Made by a program: the position numbers and the translations under genes. The notes under the pieces were generated by a model. The model saw only the letters and a list, made by a program, of their open reading frames with translations, was not told where the DNA came from and did no database searches. From positions 1-35,767 of the forward strand of contig JAGHER010000184.1 of NCBI GenBank assembly GCA_017889125.1: a stretch of DNA of 35,767 nt. Reading direction: 5' to 3'. Positions 1 to 8,505 of the stretch are shown here, piece by piece. The DNA is from Lachnospiraceae bacterium. GTDB lineage: Bacteria > Bacillota > Clostridia > Lachnospirales > Lachnospiraceae. Numbering within the stretch: the first letter of the stretch is position 1; every line of letters starts with the position of its first letter.

Positions 1-31
1 CAAAATTCACCGCAGATGCCCATCACCCGAC

Positions 32-60
32 TGGACATCTCCCCCAAAATATATTATGAT
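32..60 (+). promoter_or_regulatory. Sigma-A-type promoter of the threonine aldolase gene
   Basis: A TGGACA -35 box and a TATGAT -10 box are separated by exactly 17 bp, each one base from consensus. The predicted start of transcription is about 30 nt before the ATG at 99. Nothing else recognisable lies in bases 1-98. Confidence 0.65.
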
Positions 61-98
61 AGCCTTCAGCAACACCATGGAAAGGAGACCTACCAAAC

Positions 99-1142
99 AT
101 GTATTGTTTTAACAATGATTACAGCGAAGGCGCCCATCCGCAGATTATGAAATCCATGATCGAAGCCAGCTTAGATCAGCATGCAGGCTACAGCATGGAC
201 GCTCATACAGAGCACGCCAAGGAATTGATCAAAAAGGAAATCCAGCGGGAGGATGTGGATATCCATATGCTCGTAGGCGGCACCCAGACCAATATGATCA
301 CCATCAGCGCCGCCCTTCGGCCCCATCAGGCGGTGATTGCCGCTGAGACCGGGCATATCAATGTTCACGAAACCGGCGCCATCGAATCCACCGGCCACAA
401 GGTGCTGACCCAGTATGCCGCCGATGGAAAACTGACCCCAGAGCTGATCCAGAAAACCCTGGACTGGCACACGGACGAGCACATGGTTCAGCCAAAAATG
501 GTATACATTTCCAATACTACGGAAATTGGCACCCAGTACACTCTGGCTGAGCTGGAGGCCCTATCCCGTTTCTGCCGCCAGAACAACCTGTACCTGTTCT
601 TAGACGGCGCACGCCTGGGAGCGGCTCTCACCAGCCCCATCAATGACTTAAGTCTTGCAGATATTGCCCGTCTAACCGATGTATTTTACATTGGCGGCAC
701 CAAAAATGGCGCCCTCTTCGGCGAGGCCCTGGTAATCACCCATCCCGATCTGAAACCAGATTTCCGCTTTATGATTAAGCAGAAGGGCGCCATGCTGGCG
801 AAAGGCTTTCTTCTGGGCATCCAGTTTGAGGAGCTGTTCCAGAACAATCTCTTCTATGAAATGGCCGCCCATGCCAACGAAATGGCTGCCATATTAAAGA
901 AGACCTTTGAAGACTGCGGCTTCCGCTTCTTTTCCGATTCTGCCACAAACCAGCAGTTTCCCATTCTGCCTAACACGCTGATCGCGAAGCTTCGGGAAAA
1001 CTACCAGTTCCAGGATCAGCAGAAAATCGACGAGACCCACACCGCGGTTCGTTTCGTTACCTCCTGGGCTACAAAGGAGGAAGCTGTGCGGCAGTTTACC
1101 CAGGATTTCCGCCGCCTGTCTGAGGAATTATCAAGTTTATAG
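99..1142 (+). CDS. Threonine aldolase family PLP-dependent enzyme
   Basis: This 347-residue cytoplasmic protein belongs to the low-specificity L-threonine aldolase / beta-eliminating lyase family, fold-type I PLP enzymes that cleave L-threonine or L-allo-threonine to glycine and acetaldehyde. The family pattern is clear: an N-terminal N-D-Y-S-E-G-A-H-P substrate region, the PLP-binding L-D-G-A-R motif near 168-172 (Asp169, Arg172) and the Schiff-base lysine Lys202 in G-G-T-K-N-G. The length is normal for the family. A GGAG ribosome site lies 11 nt before the ATG, slightly long. It is a single-gene unit with its own promoter at 32-60 and a large hairpin after it. Exact substrate stereospecificity cannot be read from the sequence. 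Confidence 0.9.
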   Translation: MYCFNNDYSEGAHPQIMKSMIEASLDQHAGYSMDAHTEHAKELIKKEIQREDVDIHMLVGGTQTNMITISAALRPHQAVIAAETGHINVHETGAIESTGHKVLTQYAADGKLTPELIQKTLDWHTDEHMVQPKMVYISNTTEIGTQYTLAELEALSRFCRQNNLYLFLDGARLGAALTSPINDLSLADIARLTDVFYIGGTKNGALFGEALVITHPDLKPDFRFMIKQKGAMLAKGFLLGIQFEELFQNNLFYEMAAHANEMAAILKKTFEDCGFRFFSDSATNQQFPILPNTLIAKLRENYQFQDQQKIDETHTAVRFVTSWATKEEAVRQFTQDFRRLSEELSSL

Positions 1143-1172
1143 ACAGCAAAATTCATCGACAATTAAACAAGA

Positions 1173-1228
1173 ATTGCCGGCTGCATCTGCACGATTCTTT
1201 CATTCGTGCAGTCACTGCAGCCGGCAAT
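1173..1228. terminator. Long hairpin between convergent genes
   Basis: A 13-bp perfect outer stem (1173-1185 with 1216-1228) and an 8-bp inner stem (1187-1194 with 1204-1211) form one long hairpin between the convergent aldolase and ctpA genes. The flanks are only moderately T-rich, more so in the minus direction, so it probably serves as a bidirectional terminator or RNA-stabilising stem. Confidence 0.6.
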
Positions 1229-1277
1229 CCATTTGCTCTGCCTGTCTACTTTTCTTAATCTTTACCCACGCATATCT

Positions 1278-3095
1278 TTAAGCAGCATTCTTCCCCGCAG
1301 GCAGATCTTCCTGCTTCTTCGCTTCATCGGGCACCCGCTCCCGTTCATGTTCAGTGTCTCCCGTTTCTTTCTCTCCATCAGCATCAGCAGCATTATCTTC
1401 TGCATTCTCCCCCGCGTCAGCATCATCAGCACTCTCTTCTGCTTCTGCACCTTCAGCCGTTTCTGCGCTCCCGGCATTTCCTGCAGATTCCGCTTCACCG
1501 TCTACATTCTCTGCCTCTGAAGAAGCCTCTGTTCCAGAAGAAACCGCCGCATCCGCAGCTAAAGCCGCATCTGCCTCTGCCTTCTCCGCGCTGGCCGCTT
1601 CCCGGATATCGTCGATGCTGCGGCCGTCAATCATCTCCCGCAGAACATCCTCTGCCTTCTCCAGCTGATTATCCATCACGCCAGCTTCCGCCATATCATC
1701 GGCACCACCTGCAGCATCTGCGCCTATACCTCCAGCTGTTTCGTCTCCGTCGCCGCCTTCCTCCGCAGCGCCTTCGGACACTCCAGGATCCCCCGCGGTA
1801 TCACCAGGATCATCTGCATTACCTATATCCCCTGCAGCGCCATCACCAGCCGTCTCTGCGTCATCTCCATCCTCAACTGCCATCTCCGGAATCTGGTACG
1901 CAATCTCCACATCCGGCTCAATGCCAATCCCATGAAGATCAAAACCGCTTGGGCTGTAATAATGGGCAGTTGTCAGCTTAATGGCCGACCCATCATTCAA
2001 ACTAAATACCGTCTGCACAATTCCCTTTCCAAAGGTAGTGGTTCCCACCAGGGCAGCCCGCCCGTAATCCTTCATTGCCCCGGAAAATACCTCCGAAGCG
2101 CTGGCAGAGTTTCCATCCACCAGAATCGTCACCGGCACATCCACGCTGTGCCCGTCCTCGCAGTAATAGCTGTCTCCCTCACCGTTTTTATCTGCCGTAG
2201 ATACCAGAAGAGTCTTCCCATTGTCGCTGTACTGGGTCAAATCATCTGGAAGCATATAATCCAGCATATCCACCGCCGTATCCAGCACCCCGCCGGGATT
2301 TCCCCGCAGGTCAATGATCAGCCCTTCCATCCCCTGGGACTCCAGATCCTCGATTGCCTCAATAAACTGCGCCGTGGTGGTATCCTCAAACTGGCTGACC
2401 GATACATAGCCCAGATTATCCGCCTTCATCTCGTACTCTACCGTCTGCACCTCTACCTGACGCCGCTCCACGTCCATCTCCACATAATCCTCGATACTTG
2501 GGCGGTACATCTTCAGATGAACGGTGGTGCCCTCCTCGCCCTTCACATACTGACTTACCAGAATATCCAGATCAATATCTCCGGTCACCTCCAGATCATC
2601 GATCTGATAAAACACATCTCCGGTCTGCAGGCCTGCCTCCTGCGCTGGCGTATTTCTAAACACCTTGACGATGGAAACCAGGCCCGTGGTCATATTCTTG
2701 GAAACCAAAGCGCCGATTCCACAGTACTCTCCGCTGGTTTCCTCCATCAGATCCTCAAATTCCTCTGCCGTGTAATAGGTAGAGTAAGCGTCATCCAGAC
2801 CTGCCATCAGCCCCTTGTAAATGTACTCCTCTACATTCCCCTCTTCCTCGTCAAAAAGGAAATATTTTTCAATGTACGCCTGGATCAGCTGGGCCTTAGA
2901 AGACACCTTCCCCCAGTCAAGCTGCGCGCCGCTCTCTCCCCGGGATGTCTGCCTCTGCGGCTGTCGTGACATCACACTCCTTCCAATCAGGAAAATGCCA
3001 GCGGACATCCCCACAACAATCAGTCCGGCAAATGCCGTCACCAGCGCTCCCACCAGAACGCCCTTCCAAAATTTGTTCCTGTTATCCAAAGTCAA
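1278..3095 (-). CDS. ctpA: S41-family C-terminal processing protease (CtpA/CtpB-like)
   Basis: This is a membrane-anchored serine protease of the tail-specific family. Order of parts: an N-terminal transmembrane anchor (about 11-38), a linker, a PDZ domain (about 125-205), and the S41 catalytic domain with Ser332 in N-S-A-S-A-S-E and Lys357 in F-G-K-G, spaced 25 residues as in Prc. After residue 400 comes an unusual tail of about 200 residues, rich in Ala, Gly, Glu and Asp, with no family counterpart that I know. No ATG fits: the first Met is at residue 30, inside the anchor. Translation must use TTG at 3095 or, better spaced from GGAG, TTG at 3089. It lies 89 bp downstream of the M23 hydrolase on the same strand. 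B. subtilis also has a ctp gene (ctpB) beside ftsEX, which supports a link to cell-wall hydrolase control. Confidence 0.9.
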   Translation of the reverse strand: MTLDNRNKFWKGVLVGALVTAFAGLIVVGMSAGIFLIGRSVMSRQPQRQTSRGESGAQLDWGKVSSKAQLIQAYIEKYFLFDEEEGNVEEYIYKGLMAGLDDAYSTYYTAEEFEDLMEETSGEYCGIGALVSKNMTTGLVSIVKVFRNTPAQEAGLQTGDVFYQIDDLEVTGDIDLDILVSQYVKGEEGTTVHLKMYRPSIEDYVEMDVERRQVEVQTVEYEMKADNLGYVSVSQFEDTTTAQFIEAIEDLESQGMEGLIIDLRGNPGGVLDTAVDMLDYMLPDDLTQYSDNGKTLLVSTADKNGEGDSYYCEDGHSVDVPVTILVDGNSASASEVFSGAMKDYGRAALVGTTTFGKGIVQTVFSLNDGSAIKLTTAHYYSPSGFDLHGIGIEPDVEIAYQIPEMAVEDGDDAETAGDGAAGDIGNADDPGDTAGDPGVSEGAAEEGGDGDETAGGIGADAAGGADDMAEAGVMDNQLEKAEDVLREMIDGRSIDDIREAASAEKAEADAALAADAAVSSGTEASSEAENVDGEAESAGNAGSAETAEGAEAEESADDADAGENAEDNAADADGEKETGDTEHERERVPDEAKKQEDLPAGKNAA

Positions 3096-3184
3096 AATCT
3101 CCTATCTTTATGTGTACATTTTACAGAAATTTCCGCCCTCAGTTGAGACACACATACCGTCAGCACCAATCGGATAAACATTCA

Positions 3185-4411
3185 TCACGGACTCACATAA
3201 TTAGACGGATTCACATAGCTCCCGCCGCTGCGTATGCCAAAATGCAGATGGGGCCCGGTAGAGTATCCGGTGGAGCCCACCTTGGCGATCACCTGTCCCT
3301 GGGTGACCGACTGTCCCTCCGATACATTCAGGGAGGAACAGTGCATATACACCGTGGAGACACCGCCGCCGTGGCTGATCATCACGTAATTTCCTGCCGA
3401 GGCGCTGTAGGTGGCGATGGTCACCACGCCGTCCGCCGCCGCCACAATATTGCTTCCTGTGCTGGCTCCGATGTCGATTCCCTGATGATTGCTGGAAGCG
3501 CCCTCTGTAGGCGATTCCCGGCCGCCAAAGCTGGAGGTGATCCGGCTGCTGGAGGGACAGGGCCAGATAAACTTAGTATTTCCCAGGCTCTTTGTAGTAT
3601 ACGAGGTTCCAGCAGATTCGCCCTTTTTCCTGGCCTCCTCCTCAGCCTTTTTTCTGGCTTCCTCCTCAGCTTTTTTTATCTCCTCCTCGATCTGGCGGAT
3701 CTTCGTCTCCTGGGCCGCCAGATCCTGCTGGTAGGCATTGATCTGCCCCTGGGCAGAAGCAATCTGGGTATCGTAAGCCTTCAGCTGGGCCTCCTTAGCC
3801 GCTAAAAGCTCCTCCACCGAATTATGCTTGGCCTGAGTAGATTCCTGGAGAGCCAAAAGCTCCTCATGCTCTGCCTGAAGCTTAGCCTCATTGTCCGCAA
3901 TAGCCTGCCTGGTCGCCGCATACTCATCCAGCATCTGCCGGTCATACTGGGAAATCTGGGCGATGTATTCCGCCCGGTTAAGGAGCTGAGAAATGGTCTT
4001 CGACTCCAAAATCAGGTCAATAAAGGTGGCATCGCCCTTCTCGTACATGTATTTAATCCGCAGCTTCATGGAGGCATACTGCTCCGCCTCCGTCTCCCTG
4101 GCCTGGGAAAGCTCCTCCTGGGTAAGGGCAATCTCCTCTTCCTTGTCAGAGATCTGCACAGAAAGCTCCTCTAACTGGCCGCTGATCACCGCCATCTCCT
4201 GATCCAGCTGGCGCACATAATTCTCCGTATCCGCCTTCTGCCCCTCCAGGTTTTTCAGGGTGTTCTCCACCTTTTTCTTTTCCTCTTCAATTGCAGAGAC
4301 CTTTTCCTTCTCCGCGTCAAGTTCCTTTTTCGTCCCATAAGCGGGAAAAGAGAGACATAGCAGCAGCAAAATACCTGCTGCCGCAAGTCCCCCCTTTATG
4401 TTTCTTCTCAT
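3185..4411 (-). CDS. Secreted coiled-coil M23 murein hydrolase (EnvC/PcsB-like), FtsEX partner
   Basis: This protein of about 408 residues has a signal peptide (M-R-R-N-I-K then a hydrophobic core ending F-P-A-Y-G), a long Glu/Lys/Gln coiled coil (about 28-265) and a C-terminal M23 (LytM-type) zinc endopeptidase domain. The zinc ligands are visible: His309 and Asp313 in H-Q-G-I-D, and His388/His390 in H-L-H-F. The frame is open to 4486, but ATG at 4411 is preferred because it gives a canonical signal peptide, has a GGGGAG ribosome site, and follows the ftsX stop by 25 bp. The arrangement matches FtsEX-controlled hydrolases such as PcsB, CwlO and EnvC/AmiB, in which FtsX binds the coiled coil. 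A complete set of zinc ligands suggests it is itself an active hydrolase, unlike EnvC, which only activates amidases. Confidence 0.9.
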   Translation of the reverse strand: MRRNIKGGLAAAGILLLLCLSFPAYGTKKELDAEKEKVSAIEEEKKKVENTLKNLEGQKADTENYVRQLDQEMAVISGQLEELSVQISDKEEEIALTQEELSQARETEAEQYASMKLRIKYMYEKGDATFIDLILESKTISQLLNRAEYIAQISQYDRQMLDEYAATRQAIADNEAKLQAEHEELLALQESTQAKHNSVEELLAAKEAQLKAYDTQIASAQGQINAYQQDLAAQETKIRQIEEEIKKAEEEARKKAEEEARKKGESAGTSYTTKSLGNTKFIWPCPSSSRITSSFGGRESPTEGASSNHQGIDIGASTGSNIVAAADGVVTIATYSASAGNYVMISHGGGVSTVYMHCSSLNVSEGQSVTQGQVIAKVGSTGYSTGPHLHFGIRSGGSYVNPSNYVSP

Positions 4412-4436
4412 CGATAATTCTCCCCGGCCTCTCTTC

Positions 4437-5345
4437 CTACACCCGCAGATGCTTCCGAATGGTAAAAAAGCTTCCAAAGAATCCAATCCCGCCGCCCAAA
4501 GCCAATGCCACCGCTGTCATCACCGGCATCATCTCCTGAATGGGCACGGGAGTAAAGATCCCCGTCATAATCACATAGTGGAGCGTCACGTAATCCGCCG
4601 CCTGACGGTACAGGAAGTACACCGCCGCCAGAGGGATCGCCGCCCCTGCAAGGCCGATCAGAAGTCCCTCCACCACAAAGGGCGCCCGGATCATATAATT
4701 GGTCGCTCCTATCAGCTTCATAATCTCATTTTCCTGCCTGCGGAATGCCGCCGCCACCGATATGGTGTTGCTGATCAGGAACACCGCTACCGCCAGAAGC
4801 ACGCCGATAATCACCGCCGACACTGCACCGATGATCCGGTTTAAGCTGTTTAATCCCGCTGCCGCCGCGTTGGAGTAATTAACCTTCCGCACGCCGCTTA
4901 AGGTCTGCAGATACGCCACCATTTCATCCTGCAGGCGAATATCCGTCAGGTAAATCTCAAAAGAGGCCGACCCGGCCAGAGGATTGTCATCGGCAAAGCC
5001 CTCCGCCAGTTCCTCCATATCCCCAAAGTACTCGGTCTTAAAGGTCTCCCAGGCCTCCTCTGCGGAAATGTAATTCAGCTGGGCCACCTCGCTCCTGGCC
5101 TCGATCTCTTCCCCAATGGCCAGAATCTCTGCCTCACTTAAGGCTTCATCGAAGAATACCGTAATCCCTACCGTAGTCTCCGCCTCCGTGGCAAAATGCT
5201 GCACATTCCCGATAATGGCAAAAAACAGACAAAACAAAAAAATACACGCAGAAATCGTTGCCGCCGAGACAAAGGAATGCAGAAGATTTCTGCGTATATT
5301 GATGAGGCCCTGTTTCAGGCAATAAATAAATGTGCTGATTCTCAT
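4437..5345 (-). CDS. ftsX: Cell division ABC permease FtsX
   Basis: This 302-residue FtsX protein has a first membrane segment near 20-42, an extracellular domain to about residue 165, and three further membrane segments near 170-195, 220-245 and 270-295, the usual FtsX plan. It carries no ATPase; with FtsE it forms a mechanotransmission complex at the septum that activates periplasmic or extracellular peptidoglycan hydrolases. The start ATG overlaps the ftsE stop by 4 bp (ATGA), so the two are translationally coupled. The gene for the probable hydrolase partner begins 25 bp after its stop. Confidence 0.95.
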   Translation of the reverse strand: MRISTFIYCLKQGLINIRRNLLHSFVSAATISACIFLFCLFFAIIGNVQHFATEAETTVGITVFFDEALSEAEILAIGEEIEARSEVAQLNYISAEEAWETFKTEYFGDMEELAEGFADDNPLAGSASFEIYLTDIRLQDEMVAYLQTLSGVRKVNYSNAAAAGLNSLNRIIGAVSAVIIGVLLAVAVFLISNTISVAAAFRRQENEIMKLIGATNYMIRAPFVVEGLLIGLAGAAIPLAAVYFLYRQAADYVTLHYVIMTGIFTPVPIQEMMPVMTAVALALGGGIGFFGSFFTIRKHLRV

Positions 5346-6019
5346 GATTCTGCTACCGCCTTCATATCGCTGACCACCTGCCCACGGTCCATGGTGATGA
5401 CCCGCTTCTTCATGGCGGCTACCATCTCCTGGCTGTGGGTCACCACAACCACGGTGGTTCCCTGGCGGTTAATTTCCTCCAAAAGCTTCATGATCTCGCC
5501 GGTGTTAAAGCTGTCCAGATTTCCAGTAGGCTCATCAGCCAGAAGCACCTCCGGCCGGTTAATTAATGCCCGAGCGATGGCCACCCGCTGCTGCTCCCCA
5601 CCAGAAAGCTGGGTAGGATAAACCTTATACTTGGAAGACAATCCCACCATCTTAAGCATCCGCGGCACCGACTCCCGGATCGTCCGGTTGGACTCCCCGA
5701 TCACCCGCTGGGCAAAGGCCACATTTTCAAAAACCGTCTTATCCTTCAGCAGGCGGAAATCCTGAAATACCATCCCCAGCTTCCTTCTGTACTTGGGCAC
5801 GTAGCGCCGGGGCATCTTCTGCAGGTCCATGTCATTGACCACAATCCGTCCGGAGGTGGGCTCCGTCTCCTTAAGAAGAAGCCGCAGAAGCGTGGACTTC
5901 CCGGAGCCGCTCCGGCCTACGATAAAGACAAATTCCCCGTCATCGATGGTGATGGACACATCCTTCAGCGCCTTATTGCCGCTTTTGTAGGTTTTGCTTA
6001 CTTTCTTTATTTCAATCAT
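5342..6019 (-). CDS. ftsE: Cell division ATP-binding protein FtsE
   Basis: This 225-residue ABC ATPase has Walker A G-R-S-G-S-G-K-S-T at 35-43, the signature L-S-G-G-E-Q-Q-R at 138-145 and Walker B V-L-L-A-D-E-P at 158-164. The Q-D-F-R-L-L stretch in the Q-loop and the small size are typical of FtsE, and the partner ftsX follows with a 4-bp overlap. It energises FtsX at the inner face of the membrane. The regulator gene upstream ends only 3 bp before its ATG, so ftsE probably shares that gene's transcript. Confidence 0.95.
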   Translation of the reverse strand: MIEIKKVSKTYKSGNKALKDVSITIDDGEFVFIVGRSGSGKSTLLRLLLKETEPTSGRIVVNDMDLQKMPRRYVPKYRRKLGMVFQDFRLLKDKTVFENVAFAQRVIGESNRTIRESVPRMLKMVGLSSKYKVYPTQLSGGEQQRVAIARALINRPEVLLADEPTGNLDSFNTGEIMKLLEEINRQGTTVVVVTHSQEMVAAMKKRVITMDRGQVVSDMKAVAES

Positions 6020-6022
6020 GCC

Positions 6023-7111
6023 TTAGTATTCCAGACTCTCCATGTATTTCATGTATTTCACAACCATGAGGGCAATCTTAAAGGTAATGGCATCCTCAAA
6101 CACCCGAAGATCCAGTCCTGTGCTCTTCTGCAGCTTGTCCAAACGGTATACCAGGGTATTCCGGTGGATATAAAGCTGTCTGGAGGTCTCAGAGACATTC
6201 AGGCTGTTCTCAAAGAACTTGTTGATGGTGGTCAGGGTCTCCTCGTCGAAATCATCGGGAGACTTATTGTCAAAGATCTCCTTAATGAACATCCGGCACA
6301 GAGGCAGGGGCAGCTGATAGATCAGACGGCCAATGCCTAAGTGAGAGTAGGCAATCACATTTTTATTGCTGTAGAAGATCTTTCCTACATCCAGAGCCAT
6401 CTTCGCTTCCTTATAGGAACGGGAAACCTCTTTAATCTCATTGACAATGGTACCGAAAGCCACATGAACCTTGGTCATGGCCTCAGTATTCAGCATATCC
6501 AGAATGGTGCTGGCAGTCTTCTCCAAGTCCTCATAGGTCTCGCCCGGCTTTACCTCCTTCACCAGGATAATGTTCTTCTCATCCACAGCAGTGATAAAGT
6601 CCTTGGTCTTTGCCGCAAAAAGGCTGCGCACCGTCTCCAGAGCATTCACATCCTTCTCGTGGTGGGTCTCAATCAGGAACACCACCCGCTTTACATTGGT
6701 CTCGATGTGAAGCTTCTTCGCCCGATTGTAGATGTCTACCAGCAGCATATTGTCCAGAAGCAGATTCTTGATAAAGTTGTCCTTGTCAAAGCGCTCCTTA
6801 TATGCGATAAGCAGATTCTGAATCTGGAAAGCCGCAAGCTTTCCTACCATATATACATCATCACTGCCGCCCTTAGCCAGCAGGATATACTCTAACTGAT
6901 GCTCATCAAATACCTTAAAGAACTGATACCCCTGTATAACCTGGCTGTCTGCCGGAGAGTCCACAAATGCTAAGATCGAGCTTTCATACTCTTCCGCATC
7001 ATTAAAGGTGGTGGCCAAAATCTTGCCTTCTGTATCGCAAATGCACAAATCTATCCTGGTGATTCCCTTTAAGCCTTCTATAGTCGTCTGAAGTATTTGG
7101 TTTGAAATCAT
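6023..7111 (-). CDS. CdaR/PucR-family transcriptional regulator
   Basis: This 362-residue regulator has an N-terminal CdaR-like sensor region (about 1-130, with a D-L-C-I-C-D-T-E-G-K-I motif), a degenerate GGDEF-like middle (about 140-260) and a C-terminal PucR-type HTH (about 295-352, with Q-L-Y-I-H-R-N-T-L-V-Y-R-L-D-K-L). The HTH is the best conserved part. In the family such proteins respond to sugar acids, purines or other small metabolites; the ligand here is unknown. It is the first gene of the ftsEX cluster, and its stop is 3 bp from the ftsE ATG. A strong dyad in its leader (7137-7163) could be an autoregulatory site. The sugar ABC ATPase gene lies just upstream on the same strand but is separated by a terminator. 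Confidence 0.85.
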   Translation of the reverse strand: MISNQILQTTIEGLKGITRIDLCICDTEGKILATTFNDAEEYESSILAFVDSPADSQVIQGYQFFKVFDEHQLEYILLAKGGSDDVYMVGKLAAFQIQNLLIAYKERFDKDNFIKNLLLDNMLLVDIYNRAKKLHIETNVKRVVFLIETHHEKDVNALETVRSLFAAKTKDFITAVDEKNIILVKEVKPGETYEDLEKTASTILDMLNTEAMTKVHVAFGTIVNEIKEVSRSYKEAKMALDVGKIFYSNKNVIAYSHLGIGRLIYQLPLPLCRMFIKEIFDNKSPDDFDEETLTTINKFFENSLNVSETSRQLYIHRNTLVYRLDKLQKSTGLDLRVFEDAITFKIALMVVKYMKYMESLEY

Positions 7112-7136
7112 GGCAATTCTCTCCTTTTTATAAATT

Positions 7137-7178
7137 TTTGTGACAGTTCGAAACCATCACAAACTTTACCTGATTATA
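7137..7178 (-). promoter_or_regulatory. Operator-like dyad and -10 box before the CdaR/PucR gene
   Basis: The perfect arms TTTGTGA and TCACAAA (7137-7143 and 7157-7163) are 13 nt apart, with TTCGAA near the centre. A perfect TATAAT -10 box on the minus strand lies at 7173-7178, just upstream. The -35 region falls in the T-run of the preceding terminator and is poor. The dyad would sit near +1 of the transcript, a position suited to repression. Confidence 0.5.
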
Positions 7179-7195
7179 TCTTAATGCAAATACAC

Positions 7196-7227
7196 AAAAA
7201 AAGCAAGCGAGTATATCACTCGCTTGC
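7196..7227 (-). terminator. Rho-independent terminator of the sugar ABC ATPase gene
   Basis: A perfect 10-bp stem (7203-7212 with 7218-7227), a 5-nt loop and a run of seven T on the minus strand follow the ATPase gene, whose stop is at 7262. This is a classic intrinsic terminator that separates the ATPase from the regulator-ftsEX cluster. Confidence 0.92.
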
Positions 7228-7261
7228 CTAAAATTTACAACTTTTTCAGAATGTATTGGGA

Positions 7262-8374
7262 CTAGTTCACAACTACCTTCTCGGTATCCTTGTCGAAGAT
7301 ATGGATCTTGGTTAAGTCCATAGCCAGCTTTACATTGTCGCCAGGTCTTGCAGTGGTACGCGGATTTACACGTGCGGTGCAGTTGGTATCGCAGATATCG
7401 AAATATAAGTAAACCTCAGCACCTAACAGCTCGTATACACGGATGGTAGCGGTAAGAACAGCCTTGGGATTAGCAGCAATCCATGCTTCCTCATCATGTA
7501 AGTCCTCAGGACGGATACCCATGGTAACGGTCTTTCCTACATAGCCAGCACCCTCAAGCTTCTTAGCCTTGTCAGCGGGAAGTGCGATGGTGTTGCCATC
7601 GAAGGATAAGGTTACGTCTGCGCCGTTCTTTCCAACGGTAGCCTCTACCAGGTTCATCTGCGGAGCGCCGATGAATCCAGCTACGAACTTGTTGCAGGGC
7701 TTGTCATATAAGTTCTGCGGGGTATCAACCTGCTGAACAACACCGTCCTTCATAACAACGATGCGGCTTCCCAGGGTCATAGCCTCGGTCTGGTCATGGG
7801 TTACGTAAATGATGGTAGCTTCCAGTCTCTGATGCAGCTTGGAGATCTCGATTCTCATCTGGCCTCTCAGCTTAGCATCCAGGTTGGACAGCGGCTCGTC
7901 CATTAAGAATACCTTCGGGTTACGAACGATAGCACGGCCCATAGCAACACGCTGTCTCTGACCACCGGACAGAGCCTTCGGCTTTCTGTCTAATAAGTGG
8001 GACAGGTCAAGGATTCTTGCAGCTTCCTGAACCAGCTTGTCAATCTCAGCCTTCGGAGTCTTTCTCAGCTTTAAGCCGAATGCCATATTATCATAAACGG
8101 TCATATGCGGATACAGAGCGTAGTTCTGGAATACCATGGCGATATCGCGATCCTTCGGCTCTACGTCATTAACCAGCTTGCCATCGATGTACAGCTCACC
8201 GGAGCTGATATCCTCCAGACCTGCGATCATACGAAGGGTGGTGGACTTACCACATCCAGACGGTCCTACGAAGATGATGAACTCCTTATCGGCAATTTCC
8301 AGGTTGAAATCCTTAACTGCAACGAAGCCGTTGGGATACTTCTTTTCAATGTGTCTTAAAGATAAGCTTGCCAT
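7262..8374 (-). CDS. ugpC: Sugar ABC transporter ATPase (UgpC/MsmK/MalK type)
   Basis: This 370-residue ATPase of CUT1 sugar importers has Walker A G-P-S-G-C-G-K-S-T at 37-45, Q-loop V-F-Q-N-Y-A-L-Y-P-H, signature L-S-G-G-Q-R-Q-R at 135-142, Walker B V-F-L-M-D-E-P at 155-161 and a C-terminal TOBE regulatory region with the G-I-R-P-E-D motif. It stands alone, with no permease or binding protein beside it, and ends in its own terminator. In Firmicutes and streptomycetes one MsmK/MsiK-like ATPase commonly serves several sugar importers, so it plausibly powers the alpha-galactoside permeases at 21261-23040, which lack an ATPase. The AGGAGG site is well spaced from the ATG. Confidence 0.92.
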   Translation of the reverse strand: MASLSLRHIEKKYPNGFVAVKDFNLEIADKEFIIFVGPSGCGKSTTLRMIAGLEDISSGELYIDGKLVNDVEPKDRDIAMVFQNYALYPHMTVYDNMAFGLKLRKTPKAEIDKLVQEAARILDLSHLLDRKPKALSGGQRQRVAMGRAIVRNPKVFLMDEPLSNLDAKLRGQMRIEISKLHQRLEATIIYVTHDQTEAMTLGSRIVVMKDGVVQQVDTPQNLYDKPCNKFVAGFIGAPQMNLVEATVGKNGADVTLSFDGNTIALPADKAKKLEGAGYVGKTVTMGIRPEDLHDEEAWIAANPKAVLTATIRVYELLGAEVYLYFDICDTNCTARVNPRTTARPGDNVKLAMDLTKIHIFDKDTEKVVVN

Positions 8375-8505
8375 TACAAATCCTCCTGCTTTTTCTAAAA
8401 AGATTATTAGTTTATGCGATTTCCAAGCTGACCAGCAAGGCCCGGCCTGCTTTTTCTATCTGGTGTAATGATACTAAAAAATCATTTTTTTTACTATACT
8501 TGAAA

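Noticed and set aside
1-150. Frames open from the window edge into the aldolase gene
   Set aside because: They could be the end of an upstream gene, but they overlap a good promoter and show no recognisable motif.
1932-2969. Long plus-strand frame (345 codons) within ctpA
   Set aside because: It is antisense to a well-supported S41 protease, lacks a ribosome site and shows no family-like sequence.
8385-8458. 13-bp direct repeat (8385-8397 and 8446-8458) in the leader of the sugar ATPase gene
   Set aside because: One copy merges into the ribosome site; two copies of an A/G-rich word in a leader are not enough to call an operator.
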